Assembly (NCBI RefSeq): GCF_019977195.1
Contig: NZ_AP024643.1
Location: 4,278,001 to 4,342,000 of the forward strand
Length of the DNA: 64,000 nucleotides
Direction of reading: 5' to 3'
Origin: Arthrobacter sp. StoSoilA2
GTDB taxonomy: Bacteria; Actinomycetota; Actinomycetes; Actinomycetales; Micrococcaceae
Shown here: positions 23,670-31,745 of the stretch, piece by piece
How positions within the stretch are numbered: the first letter of the stretch is position 1
Layout of the letters: each line of letters opens with the position of its first letter
The notes under the pieces: generated by a model
Databases searched by the model: none
Seen by the model: only the letters and a program-made list of their open reading frames with translations
What the model was told of the DNA's origin: nothing
Translations under genes and position numbers: made by a program

Positions 23670-25142
23670 CTATTGGAGCGTCGCGGTCAACCTCGCGACG
23701 TTATCCACGTACTTGGCCAAGGGGGGTCTGTCCATCCAGTCGTCCAACGTAAGCTCACGGGATACCTCGCGATACGTGGACTCCACGGCCCGCATGAGGT
23801 TCACGGTTTCGGCGCCCAGCAGCATCACCGAAACTTCCATGTTCAGGGAGAAGGAGCGCATGTCCATATTGCTGGAACCGAGAACCGCAACTTCGTCGTC
23901 GATCGTGAAGTGCTTTGCGTGGAGTACGTACGGCGCCCGGTACAGGTAGATGCGGACACCCGCTTCCAACAGTGCTTCGTAGTAGGAACGTTGGGCGTGG
24001 TGGACCAGGAATTGGTCACCCTTTTCCGAAACAAAGAGCTCCACATCCACGCCGCGCTGGGCAGCTGTAGTGATCGCATAGAGCAGGGAGTCATCAGGCA
24101 CGAAGTACGGGCTGCAGATGGAGATCCTGTGCTGCGCCGAGTAGATCAGCGTATTGAACAGGCGCAGGTTGTTCTCGGTGGCGAACCCTGGACCACTCGG
24201 GACCACCTGGGCCGTGACCTGTCCCGGGGAGGGCTGGGCGGGAAGGCGAAGCTGGCTCTCGAGTGATTCGTCGGTTTCGCTGAGCCAGTCGGTTGCGAAA
24301 ACTACGTTGAGGGTGGCCACAATCGGCCCTTCAAGCCGGGCCATGAGTTCAACCCATTGACGGCCGGCACGGCGATGCTTGGGATTGTTATAGGAGGGCT
24401 CGATCAGGTTCTGCGAGCCGGTGAAGGCCAGCGTCCCGTCGATGACCAGGATCTTGCGGTGGTTCCTGAGATCGGGGCGGCGCCACTGGCCGTGGATGGG
24501 CAGCAGTGGCAACATCCGCTTCCACTGGATCTTGCCTGCCTTGAGCCGGCGGACCAAGCGGCGGTAGCCCTTGATGCGCAGGGTTCCGATGTGGTCAAAG
24601 AGGAGCCTGACGGTTACACCCCGCTCGGCGGCCTTCTCCAGTTCAGTGAGCAATTCATCCGTTACGAAGTCGCTGCTCATGATGTAGAACTCTGCATTGA
24701 CGTAGTCCGTAGCACCCCGCACTGCCTCGGCCATGGCTTTGATGGACTCCTGGTAGCCAGGAATGAGCTCCACCTTGTTGCCATCGACCATCGGCAGCGA
24801 GCCAAGGCGATGGTTCAACTCACCCGCGGACTTCACCCATTCCGGGCCAGGATAGGTGCTGACGGGGTCGGCCAGGTCGGAGGTGACAGCGCGAACTCGA
24901 TGGTTCACTTGTTCCTGCTGCTCACGCCGGCGCTTGGACAAACGGAAATTGCCAAAAAGCAGGAAGAGCACGAACCCAACGGTCGGGACGAGGAAAACAG
25001 CCAGAAGCCAGGCCATGGCCGTGGTGGGGCGACGGTTTCCGGGAATGATGCCCAGCAGCACGATGCGCATGATGACTTCCGCAATGGCCCAAGCACCTAA
25101 AAGCCAGGTCCATTCCGGGCCAATCGGAAAAGGAAAAAGCAC
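23670..25142 (-). CDS. cls: Cardiolipin synthase (phospholipase D family)
   Basis: A 490-residue membrane enzyme. Two N-terminal helices (about 5-30 and 40-62) precede two phospholipase-D HKD motifs: HRKILVIDGTLAFTGSQN near residue 225 and HAKHFTIDDEVAVLGSSNMD near 410. It condenses phospholipids into cardiolipin at the membrane. GTG 25142 behind GGGGG gives a natural N-terminus; an in-frame TTG at 25163 would add 7 residues. It is convergent with pabB, with 3 bases between stops. Confidence 0.88.
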   Translation of the reverse strand: MLFPFPIGPEWTWLLGAWAIAEVIMRIVLLGIIPGNRRPTTAMAWLLAVFLVPTVGFVLFLLFGNFRLSKRRREQQEQVNHRVRAVTSDLADPVSTYPGPEWVKSAGELNHRLGSLPMVDGNKVELIPGYQESIKAMAEAVRGATDYVNAEFYIMSSDFVTDELLTELEKAAERGVTVRLLFDHIGTLRIKGYRRLVRRLKAGKIQWKRMLPLLPIHGQWRRPDLRNHRKILVIDGTLAFTGSQNLIEPSYNNPKHRRAGRQWVELMARLEGPIVATLNVVFATDWLSETDESLESQLRLPAQPSPGQVTAQVVPSGPGFATENNLRLFNTLIYSAQHRISICSPYFVPDDSLLYAITTAAQRGVDVELFVSEKGDQFLVHHAQRSYYEALLEAGVRIYLYRAPYVLHAKHFTIDDEVAVLGSSNMDMRSFSLNMEVSVMLLGAETVNLMRAVESTYREVSRELTLDDWMDRPPLAKYVDNVARLTATLQ

Positions 25143-25238
25143 TCCACAACCCCCACGGTCCAAGAACTAACGGTGACCACAGCCTATCCGCCCGCCGTGC
25201 AGGAGGGCCGCACCGGGGTGCCGCACTAAGCTGGGAAC

Positions 25239-26180
25239 ATGACTTCTCCTGCCCCCACGGTTCTCGTTTTCCTGGACCCGGCCTTCGAAAACGGCCGCAT
25301 TGCCGATTCCAGCCAGCCCCAGCTCATGGCCACGGACCTGGGCGCTACCCGTGGCGACGGCGTGTTCGAGTCCCTTCTGGCCGTGCAGGGCAGGGCGCGC
25401 AAAGTTCAGGCACACCTGAACCGGCTGGGCACTTCCGCAGCTGCCTTGGACTTGTCGATTCCGGAGCAGGACGTCTGGCGAAGGGCGATTGACACCGCGA
25501 TCACGGAGTTCCGCACGGTGCACCCCGCGCCGACACCCGAAGAGGACGAAGTCGTCATCAAGCTGATCGTGACCCGTGGCGTTGAAGGTGCGGCCAGCCC
25601 CACATGCTGGGTACAGGCCTCGCCCTCACCCGCAGGCAGCCGCCGGCAGCGCGAGACGGGCATCGACGTCGTCCTCCTGGACCGCGGCTTCGACACCGAA
25701 GCCGGCGAGCGTGCGCCGTGGCTGCTGCTGGGCGCCAAGACGCTCTCCTACGCCGTGAACATGGCTGCGCTGCGTTACGCCCACAAGCAGGGCGCCGATG
25801 ACGCCATCTTCACCTCCACGGATGGCCGCGTTCTTGAGGGGCCGACGTCCACTGTGTTGCTCGCCCACCTCGAGACAGTGGACGACGGCGAGGGTTCCGT
25901 CAGGACTGTTCGTCGCCTCATCACGCCGCAACTGGATAGCGGCATTCTCCCCGGTACATCGCAGGGCGCGCTGTTCGCCGCCGCGAAGGCTGCCGGCTGG
26001 GAGCTCGGGTATGGGCCGCTGGTGCCGCAGGACCTGTTCGACGCAGACGCCGTTTGGCTCATTTCGAGCATCCGCTTGATCGCGCCCGTGAATCACATCA
26101 ACGGCCACGAGATCGGTACTCCCGCTGTCCGGAAGCAGCTCACTGCCGAACTGAATGAGCTGTTTGCCGGGATCGAGTAA
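25239..26180 (+). CDS. pabC: Aminodeoxychorismate lyase / class IV aminotransferase
   Basis: A 313-residue fold-type IV PLP enzyme. It shows GDGVFESLLAVQGRARKVQAHLNRL near the N-terminus, the PLP lysine in LLLGAKTLSYAVNMAALRYA (residues about 160-180), and DGRVLEGPTSTVLL. With pabB nearby, conversion of aminodeoxychorismate to p-aminobenzoate and pyruvate is the best assignment; a branched-chain or D-amino-acid transaminase is the alternative. ATG at 25239. The 75-bp gap to the divergent cls gene holds the promoters of both. Confidence 0.8.
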   Translation: MTSPAPTVLVFLDPAFENGRIADSSQPQLMATDLGATRGDGVFESLLAVQGRARKVQAHLNRLGTSAAALDLSIPEQDVWRRAIDTAITEFRTVHPAPTPEEDEVVIKLIVTRGVEGAASPTCWVQASPSPAGSRRQRETGIDVVLLDRGFDTEAGERAPWLLLGAKTLSYAVNMAALRYAHKQGADDAIFTSTDGRVLEGPTSTVLLAHLETVDDGEGSVRTVRRLITPQLDSGILPGTSQGALFAAAKAAGWELGYGPLVPQDLFDADAVWLISSIRLIAPVNHINGHEIGTPAVRKQLTAELNELFAGIE

Positions 26181-26264
26181 TTCCGGCCGGCCAGACTGAG
26201 GCCTACTCTGCTCCGCTTGGAACCTAGCAGATGACAAGTAGAGTAATTGCTCGCATGACTTATT

Positions 26265-26323
26265 GATAAGGAACTCTTGGTCTCAGCAGTGACCTTCACG
26301 GGGGTTCAATCGCGTTCCTTATC
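26265..26323. promoter_or_regulatory. Spaced perfect inverted repeat upstream of the amino-acid permease
   Basis: GATAAGGAAC (26265-26274) and GTTCCTTATC (26314-26323) are perfect 10-base arms separated by 39 bases, in the 251-bp gap between pabC and the permease. It could be two operator half-sites for a looping regulator or a long-loop RNA hairpin. No regulator gene is adjacent. The rest of the gap shows no gene. Confidence 0.4.
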
Positions 26324-26431
26324 CTCCTTGAAATGGGCGTCCGTCATGTGATGAATCTTGTTCTCGTGTTAGTTGGATCACGTCCTCCCAACACCATTTG
26401 AGACTTTGCTGGCTAACTTCCCGGAGGGAAT

Positions 26432-27880
26432 ATGGGACACAGCTCCCCCACAACAGCCGAGGCATCGGCACCCGAGGCGCAGTCGGAGACTGGCGCCTCA
26501 CAGACAGGGCTTCGCCGGTCCATGGAGGCCCGGCACCTGGTGATGATTGCCATGGGTGGCGTCATCGGCTCAGGCCTTTTCGTCAGCTCGGGTTACACCA
26601 TTGCCACCGCGGGCCCTTTGGGCGCCGTTCTCGCGTTCCTTATCGGAGCCGTGGTGGTCTACCTGGTGATGGCATGCCTCGGGGAACTCGCCGTTGCGTT
26701 CCCCGTTTCCGGTGCCTTCCATATCTACGCTGCCCGGACCATCGGACCTGCCACCGGTTTCGCCACGGCCTGGCTCTACTGGCTTTGCTGGGCGGTGGCA
26801 TTGGGTTCGGAATTCACTGCGGCCGGCCTGCTCATGCAGCGCTGGTTCCCTGGCGTCGACGTCTGGATTTGGTGCTTCATATTCGCCAGCGTCCTGTTCA
26901 CCCTCAATGCCATCTCATCGCGTGTCTTCGGTGAATCAGAGTTCTGGTTCGCGCTCATCAAGGTTGCCGCCGTCGTCGGCCTGATTGTCTTGGGTGGCGC
27001 CGCTTTGATGGGCTTCCACCCGCTCGCCGCAGGCGACTACCCGTCGCTCACCAGCAACTTCAGCACACCCGAGGGGCTGTTCCCCAACGGCTTCACGGGC
27101 GTCTTCGTCACCTGCCTGGCGGTCTTCTACGCCTTCTCAGGCTCCGAACTGATCGGTGTGGCCGCCGGCGAAACATCCAATCCCGGTGCCAACATCCCCA
27201 AGGCCATGCGGACCACGGTCATCCGTCTCATGATCTTCTTTGTCGGGGCGATTACCGTCATCGCAGCGACCATCCCCTATGAGAAGGTCAGCGTTGACGA
27301 AAGCCCGTTTGTCACCGTCTTCTCGATGCTCGGCATTCCGTTCGCTGCGGACATCATGAATTTCGTAATCATCACCGCCCTGTTGTCTGCTGGAAACTGT
27401 GGACTCTACTCCTGTGCCCGCATGCTCTTCTCGCTGGCCGACGAAGGACACGCCCCCAAGGCGTTCAGGAAGCTAACCAAGCGTGGCATCCCGATGATTG
27501 CCCTGTGCGTCAGCATGCTCGGTGGCCTTGCCTCGCTGATCAGCAGCATTGTGGCGCCGGCAACCGTGTACCTGGTTCTCGTCTCGATCGCCGGCTTTGC
27601 AACTGTGGGCGTGTGGATGTCCATCGTGGCCTCGCACTTCGTGTACAGGCGTACGTTTATCAGGAACGGCGGCGACCTCAGCACGCTCCCTTACAAGGCA
27701 CCGTTCTTCCCTCTGGTTCCGATCCTTGCGTTCGCGCTGTGCGTTGTGTCCCTGATCGGCATTGCCTTTGACCCCAACCAGGTAGCGGCACTGCTGTTCG
27801 GCATCCCGTTCGTAGGGGCTTGCTACGCGTTCTTCTACTTCAAGTACGGACGACGCGCCAAGATTCCCGTGGCCTCCTGA
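26432..27880 (+). CDS. Amino-acid permease (APC superfamily, GABA/proline permease type)
   Basis: A 482-residue transporter with 12 predicted helices. The N-terminal family signature is clear: ARHLVMIAMGGVIGSGLFVSSGYTI (residues about 32-56), then GPLGAVLAFLIGAVVVYLVMACLGELA and GSEFTAAG. It belongs to the AAT group of proton symporters for GABA, proline, aromatic or basic amino acids. CGGAGGG is a good ribosome binding site. A strong hairpin terminator follows, so it is monocistronic. Confidence 0.9.
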   Translation: MGHSSPTTAEASAPEAQSETGASQTGLRRSMEARHLVMIAMGGVIGSGLFVSSGYTIATAGPLGAVLAFLIGAVVVYLVMACLGELAVAFPVSGAFHIYAARTIGPATGFATAWLYWLCWAVALGSEFTAAGLLMQRWFPGVDVWIWCFIFASVLFTLNAISSRVFGESEFWFALIKVAAVVGLIVLGGAALMGFHPLAAGDYPSLTSNFSTPEGLFPNGFTGVFVTCLAVFYAFSGSELIGVAAGETSNPGANIPKAMRTTVIRLMIFFVGAITVIAATIPYEKVSVDESPFVTVFSMLGIPFAADIMNFVIITALLSAGNCGLYSCARMLFSLADEGHAPKAFRKLTKRGIPMIALCVSMLGGLASLISSIVAPATVYLVLVSIAGFATVGVWMSIVASHFVYRRTFIRNGGDLSTLPYKAPFFPLVPILAFALCVVSLIGIAFDPNQVAALLFGIPFVGACYAFFYFKYGRRAKIPVAS

Positions 27881-27895
27881 CTTCTTTGGCGGCAG

Positions 27896-27945
27896 ATCAG
27901 CCCCTGTGCAACCCATTCCGGCTGCGCAGGGGCTGATGTTGTTTG
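27896..27945 (+). terminator. Rho-independent-type terminator after the permease
   Basis: An 11-bp perfect stem, ATCAGCCCCTG (27896-27906) and CAGGGGCTGAT (27927-27937), is followed by GTTGTTTG, a weak U-rich tail. It lies between the permease stop and the convergent AhpD-like gene and may serve both. Confidence 0.75.
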
Positions 27946-27979
27946 AAAGTAGGTCAGGACGCCAAACGGCCTCCCAAGT

Positions 27980-28468
27980 TCAGGACTTCGGCTTTGCCGT
28001 CCTGACGGGGTGCTCGCTCAGGATGGACAGGCGGTTGAAGGCGTTGATCCCAATCGCGGCCATGCAGAGAACACTGATTTGCTCGTCGTTGTAGTGCTCC
28101 CGGGCGCGCTCGAAGAGTTCGGGGCTCGGCCGTGACGTGCTCATCCGGGTGATCTGCTCAGTGATTTCCATGGCCACCCGCTCAGCCGGTTCAAACAACG
28201 CCACTTCCTTGTAGACCGCCACCAAGGACAAACGCTGTTCCGTTTCGCCGTACCCCAAGGCCCGGCGATGGTGCAGGTCCAGGCAGAATGCGCAGCCGTT
28301 GATCTGCGACGCAAGGTAGTTCAGAAGTTCGATGGTCCGGCGTGGGACACCTGTACGGTCGGCTTCTCCAACCACCTGTTGGGCATAGTGGCTCAGCGTT
28401 GCGTACAGCTCGGGCTGTTGCTTATCCAGATAGCCGGCGAGACGTGCTTTTGTTTCCTGTTCAGGCAT
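27980..28468 (-). CDS. AhpD-like / carboxymuconolactone decarboxylase family protein
   Basis: A 162-residue helical protein of the CMD/AhpD fold. The redox motif is at CAFCLDLHH (residues about 59-67), with the CxxC and downstream His of alkylhydroperoxidase D-like proteins; TIELLNYLASQIN and RLSLVAVYKE fit the family. It probably acts as a thiol peroxidase or disulfide reductase; carboxymuconolactone decarboxylase activity is unlikely with a CxxC. Single gene, divergent from the GMC operon. Confidence 0.85.
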   Translation of the reverse strand: MPEQETKARLAGYLDKQQPELYATLSHYAQQVVGEADRTGVPRRTIELLNYLASQINGCAFCLDLHHRRALGYGETEQRLSLVAVYKEVALFEPAERVAMEITEQITRMSTSRPSPELFERAREHYNDEQISVLCMAAIGINAFNRLSILSEHPVRTAKPKS

Positions 28469-28818
28469 GCTTGGAGCCTAGCGCAACTGGTATGGAGTGC
28501 CGGAGTGAGAGGCATCCACCCCCGGAGTAGCACCGGCTCGAAATCAAATAGAGATGGGCGGTGGAAGCCGCATTATCGACATTTTATGACCAGTTCATCA
28601 CAAGCTGGAAATGAGACTTGACTACTAATCGATGCAAATGGAGCACCCACCCAAGGACGCAAATAAATACGCTTCCACTTTCTATTGCGCCCTCATTCCA
28701 ACAGTGGTTCACTGAGGCGCAGTGATCCCTGCTGGGGCGGGAGAACTCCCTCTCTGTCCGGCAGGACACACTGTTTTCACTACGCCGTGGGAACAGAATG
28801 TTGATGGAGGGCATCATT
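28469..28818. other. 350-bp gene-free spacer between ahpD-like and GMC genes
   Basis: The gap holds the promoters of two divergent genes. The only structured element seen is TCACTG (28709-28714) / CAGTGA (28720-28725), a 6-base dyad with a 5-base centre about 95 bases before the GMC start. The stretch 28610-28690 is markedly AT-rich. No open frame with a plausible start and no clear -35/-10 pair were found. Confidence 0.4.
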
Positions 28819-30567
28819 GTGAGTGCAGTTTCTTCGTCCCAAAATTTCAACCACGGGTTTCCTACGCCCGGCCCCCAGGATCCTTCCCCGCAGAAGGTCA
28901 TGGACCACGTATTTTTCCTCAACCAGGAAGAATGGAAAGACGTCCGCGAAACGGAACAATTCGATCATATTGTCATCGGCAGCGGGTTCTGCGGGTACGC
29001 GTTCGCGGAGAGGACCCTGACCGTTAACCCCCAGGCCAGGATCCTGGTTATTGAGCGGGGTCCGTTCTTCCTGCCCCAGCATTTCCAGAACCTTCCGTTG
29101 CCCTATCGCGAGACCCTGGGCGGACTTTCTGAAACATTCCCATGGAGGCTGGCTGCCGCCACGGCCAACCAACCCGCCGGCAAGATCTCCTGGCAGCACG
29201 GAATGGTTCCGTTCTATGGTGGCCGCTCCATTATGTGGAGCGCTTGGTGTCCGCGACCTGAAGAGGACGAGATGCGCGGGTGGCCACGCGCAGTCATGGA
29301 TGCCGCAAAAGCGCACTTCACCACTGCAGAGGATCTGCTGAATGTGGTCAGCGCCGACCAAATCGACGCCGGGGCGTCTGCCGACGTCGTGGATCTCATC
29401 AACAACACCCGGCCCGTCTACGGGATCATGCAGAAGGCACTACAGGACCGGCTGGCGGCCGGCTTGCACAAGATTGACTCGGCCACCCGCTCCATGCCAG
29501 CACCATTGGCAGCAGCTTCGGGCGCGACCTCAGGCATTGACTTCGCCAAATTCTCAACGCCATCGGTGCTGCTTGAACTATCGGACAGGCAGCAACGGCT
29601 GGCAGCAGCAGGCAAGGGATCCCCGCTCCGCATCGTTACGGACTGCACTGTCAACAGCATCATCCAGCAGGACGGCCGGGCCACAGCGCTCGATACCAGC
29701 CGCGGTGTGGTGAACATCGGAGACGCAAACCTGGTGCTTGCCATGGGCACGTTGCCACCTGCCACCCTGGTCCTCAATTCGTTCCCCGAAGTGCCTGGAG
29801 TCGGTGAGCAGTTCAGCGCCCACTTCATTACGTCCGTCGTTGCCAGGGTCCCCCGCAAGGACTTCGAGTTCAGCGAGGCCCTGGGCGAGTTGGAACTGGC
29901 CGCCATCTACATGGCAGGCATGAGTCCCGCGGGCATGCAGTACCACGTGCAGCTCTCGGTGCTCTCGGATCGGAGCCCGGATAAGAACGCCCAGAAGTCC
30001 GAGCGTTACGCACCTGACGTCGTTGCCACCGCCTCGCTGGCCCAATTGCAGTCCTCGGAGGACTACCTGGTGTTCGTGTGCGCGGTACTGGGCGAGCTGG
30101 ACATCGATAACCCGGAAAACCACCTGCGCTATTCCGGTGGAGCGGACCCCACCAACAACGTGACTCTTCAGGTCCTGGCCAACTCCACGGACGATGCCAC
30201 ATGGGACACCATGGACGAGGGCACTTTCCAGATGTTGGAACGCGTGCTGTCACCCGACGGCGCGGATCATGTTGAGTATTGGCACGGCGATCCGGACACC
30301 GGAACCTGGGGATCGGACCGGCCCGGCATTCCCGAGCGCCGCGTCCCGGGACTCGTGCACGAGAGCTCCAGCCTTCCCATCGGCGAGGACGAGGACTCCA
30401 CCGTCGGCACCGACTACCGCCTCAACGGCGTCGAAAATGTCTATGTCGCGGGCGGTTCGCTGTGGCCGACCGGCGGGTCCTGGAACCCAACCATGACCAT
30501 GGTTGCGTTGACGCAGGACCTCGCCGAACGGTTGGAGGCCGACGGCGGCACGGGAGTTGCGCTGTGA
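28819..30567 (+). CDS. GMC-family flavoprotein oxidoreductase
   Basis: A 582-residue FAD enzyme. The dinucleotide fold DHIVIGSGFCGYAFAE is near residues 48-63, VIERGP ends the second strand, and GGRSIMWSAWCPRP is the flavin-facing loop. The GMC C-terminal domain ends with VYVAGGSLWPTGGSWNPTMTMVALTQDLAERL, where the active-site base pair usually lies (an Asn is visible; the usual His is not obvious). The loop lacks the T-H-W of covalently flavinylated pyranose oxidases. The relatives are sugar/pyranose or C-glycoside oxidases and dehydrogenases, so a carbohydrate-type alcohol is a likely substrate. GTG 28819 behind GGAGGG is chosen over ATGs at 28798 and 28804. It overlaps the PAS gene. Confidence 0.75.
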   Translation: MSAVSSSQNFNHGFPTPGPQDPSPQKVMDHVFFLNQEEWKDVRETEQFDHIVIGSGFCGYAFAERTLTVNPQARILVIERGPFFLPQHFQNLPLPYRETLGGLSETFPWRLAAATANQPAGKISWQHGMVPFYGGRSIMWSAWCPRPEEDEMRGWPRAVMDAAKAHFTTAEDLLNVVSADQIDAGASADVVDLINNTRPVYGIMQKALQDRLAAGLHKIDSATRSMPAPLAAASGATSGIDFAKFSTPSVLLELSDRQQRLAAAGKGSPLRIVTDCTVNSIIQQDGRATALDTSRGVVNIGDANLVLAMGTLPPATLVLNSFPEVPGVGEQFSAHFITSVVARVPRKDFEFSEALGELELAAIYMAGMSPAGMQYHVQLSVLSDRSPDKNAQKSERYAPDVVATASLAQLQSSEDYLVFVCAVLGELDIDNPENHLRYSGGADPTNNVTLQVLANSTDDATWDTMDEGTFQMLERVLSPDGADHVEYWHGDPDTGTWGSDRPGIPERRVPGLVHESSSLPIGEDEDSTVGTDYRLNGVENVYVAGGSLWPTGGSWNPTMTMVALTQDLAERLEADGGTGVAL

Positions 30568-30968
30568 CCGCGGTTCCGGCCCTGGACCCGGCAGTCCTGC
30601 CTAACGTGCCGCCGATGACAGTTGCCGACGTCCTGGACAGGCAGGATGGCGTCTTTTGGGTGGTCAAGGACGCCAACTCCGTTTTCCTGTGGGTGAACCA
30701 GAACTTCGCGGACCTCGTGGGGATGACCAAGGACCAGTTGATTGGGCATCAGGACTCGCGGGCAGCCCATGTTGCCCATGACAAGGAGGTGATGGCCAGC
30801 GGAAAACCCCTGCTCAATTTCCACGAAGTCATCGAGGTTCCGTTGAAGGATGGCGGGACGGTGAACGTGGAAATCGTGACCCAGAAGGGGCTCCTCCGGT
30901 CGCTGGACACCGGGGCCATCATCGGGATCACTGTCTGCTTCTCACTTGCGGATCCCCCCAATGACTGA
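30564..30968 (+). CDS. Stand-alone PAS-domain protein
   Basis: A 134-residue protein made of a single PAS domain: VLDRQDGVFWVVKDANSVFLWVNQNFADLVG, TKDQLIGHQD, then an EVIEVPLKDGG strand pair and a final IIGITVCFSL strand. There is no kinase, cyclase or HTH output domain. The GTG overlaps the GMC stop (GTGA) and its end overlaps the cupin gene, so it is made in step with both. A PAS unit could bind a ligand or haem/flavin, or regulate the oxidoreductase by contact. This is inference from coupling. Confidence 0.75.
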   Translation: MTAVPALDPAVLPNVPPMTVADVLDRQDGVFWVVKDANSVFLWVNQNFADLVGMTKDQLIGHQDSRAAHVAHDKEVMASGKPLLNFHEVIEVPLKDGGTVNVEIVTQKGLLRSLDTGAIIGITVCFSLADPPND

Positions 30969-31548
30969 TGTGGATCTGGCAGGCGGGAGCCCAGGCATCC
31001 ACTTCGCCAGCCCGGACGCGGCCAGCCCGAACGCAGCCAGCCCCGACGCGAAGGAGTGGATCAAGCGGTTGGACATGACGCCGTCGGGCGTTGGCGGCTG
31101 GTTCGCGCCGGCAATGGTGAGCGACGAGCTAATCGCCGGGCGGGCATTGCCACCTCGCTTTGGCAGTGACCATCCGCTGTACAGCTCCAACTGGTACCTG
31201 TTGCAGGCGGGCGAAGTCCTCCAGCTGCACACTTTGAAGCAGGACGAGCTGTGGTTCTTCCATCTGGGCACCCCCATTCGGCTGCACGTTTTTTCGCAGA
31301 CAGAGGGGTACTCATCAACGGTCTTCGGTCCGGATCCGGAGTCTGGTGAGATTCTGCATGGCGCGGCGCCGCATTCCACATGGTTCGGGGCTGAGCTGGC
31401 TGGGGACGGGTTTGTCCTGGCGAGCTGCAGCCTGTCCCCCGGCTATGAACCGAGCGATTCCGCGAAGCCCACGAGCGAAGATGTGGAGGCACTCGTGGCG
31501 CAGTTCCCTGGTCAGTCGGAGTTGATCAGGAGGCTCGCGGCCGGCTAA
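30961..31548 (+). CDS. DUF985-family cupin protein
   Basis: A 195-residue single-domain cupin. After a low-complexity Ser-Pro-Asp-Ala stretch (residues 15-30) it shows the DUF985 pattern: IKRLDMTPSGVGGWF, SSNWYLLQAGEVLQLHTLKQDELWFFHLG, PHSTWFGAE and CSLSPGYE. These proteins have a sugar-isomerase-like jelly roll. The ATG at 30961 overlaps the PAS stop. With the GMC enzyme it suggests processing of an oxidised sugar or small organic acid, but no substrate is known. Confidence 0.8.
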   Translation: MTDVDLAGGSPGIHFASPDAASPNAASPDAKEWIKRLDMTPSGVGGWFAPAMVSDELIAGRALPPRFGSDHPLYSSNWYLLQAGEVLQLHTLKQDELWFFHLGTPIRLHVFSQTEGYSSTVFGPDPESGEILHGAAPHSTWFGAELAGDGFVLASCSLSPGYEPSDSAKPTSEDVEALVAQFPGQSELIRRLAAG

Positions 31549-31559
31549 CCGCCACTGAA

Positions 31560-31588
31560 GGGTGCGCCCGTATGGGGAGGGCGCACCC
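31560..31588. terminator. GC-rich hairpin terminating the GMC-PAS-cupin operon
   Basis: A perfect 10-bp stem GGGTGCGCCC (31560-31569) / GGGCGCACCC (31579-31588) with a 9-base loop begins 11 bases after the cupin stop. No U-run follows. Its position between convergent genes suggests a two-way terminator or mRNA-stabilising hairpin. Confidence 0.6.
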
Positions 31589-31601
31589 TCCAGCGGGGCG
31601 T

Positions 31602-31742
31602 GAAGTGAGAGAACATCCGCCCAAAGGCCGCTGGAAGTGAGAGAGCATCCGCCCAAAGACCGCTGGAAGTGAGAGAACATCCGCCCAAAAGCCGGTGGAA
31701 GTGAGAGAAGATCCGCCCAAAAGCCGCTGGAAGTGAGAGAGC
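31602..31742. repeat. 32-bp tandem repeat array, 4.4 copies
   Basis: Units at 31602-31633, 31634-31665, 31666-31697 and 31698-31729 plus 13 bases to 31742. Each begins GAAGTGAGAGA and contains ATCCGCCCAAA. Units differ at a few positions only. There are no spacers, so it is not a CRISPR. It ends 3 bases before the stop of the convergent cysteine-synthase-like gene. Confidence 0.9.
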
Positions 31743-31745
31743 AAG

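Noticed and set aside
31602..31742. Possible CRISPR array
   Set aside because: The 32-bp units are directly adjacent with no spacers, and no cas genes are near. It is a plain tandem repeat.
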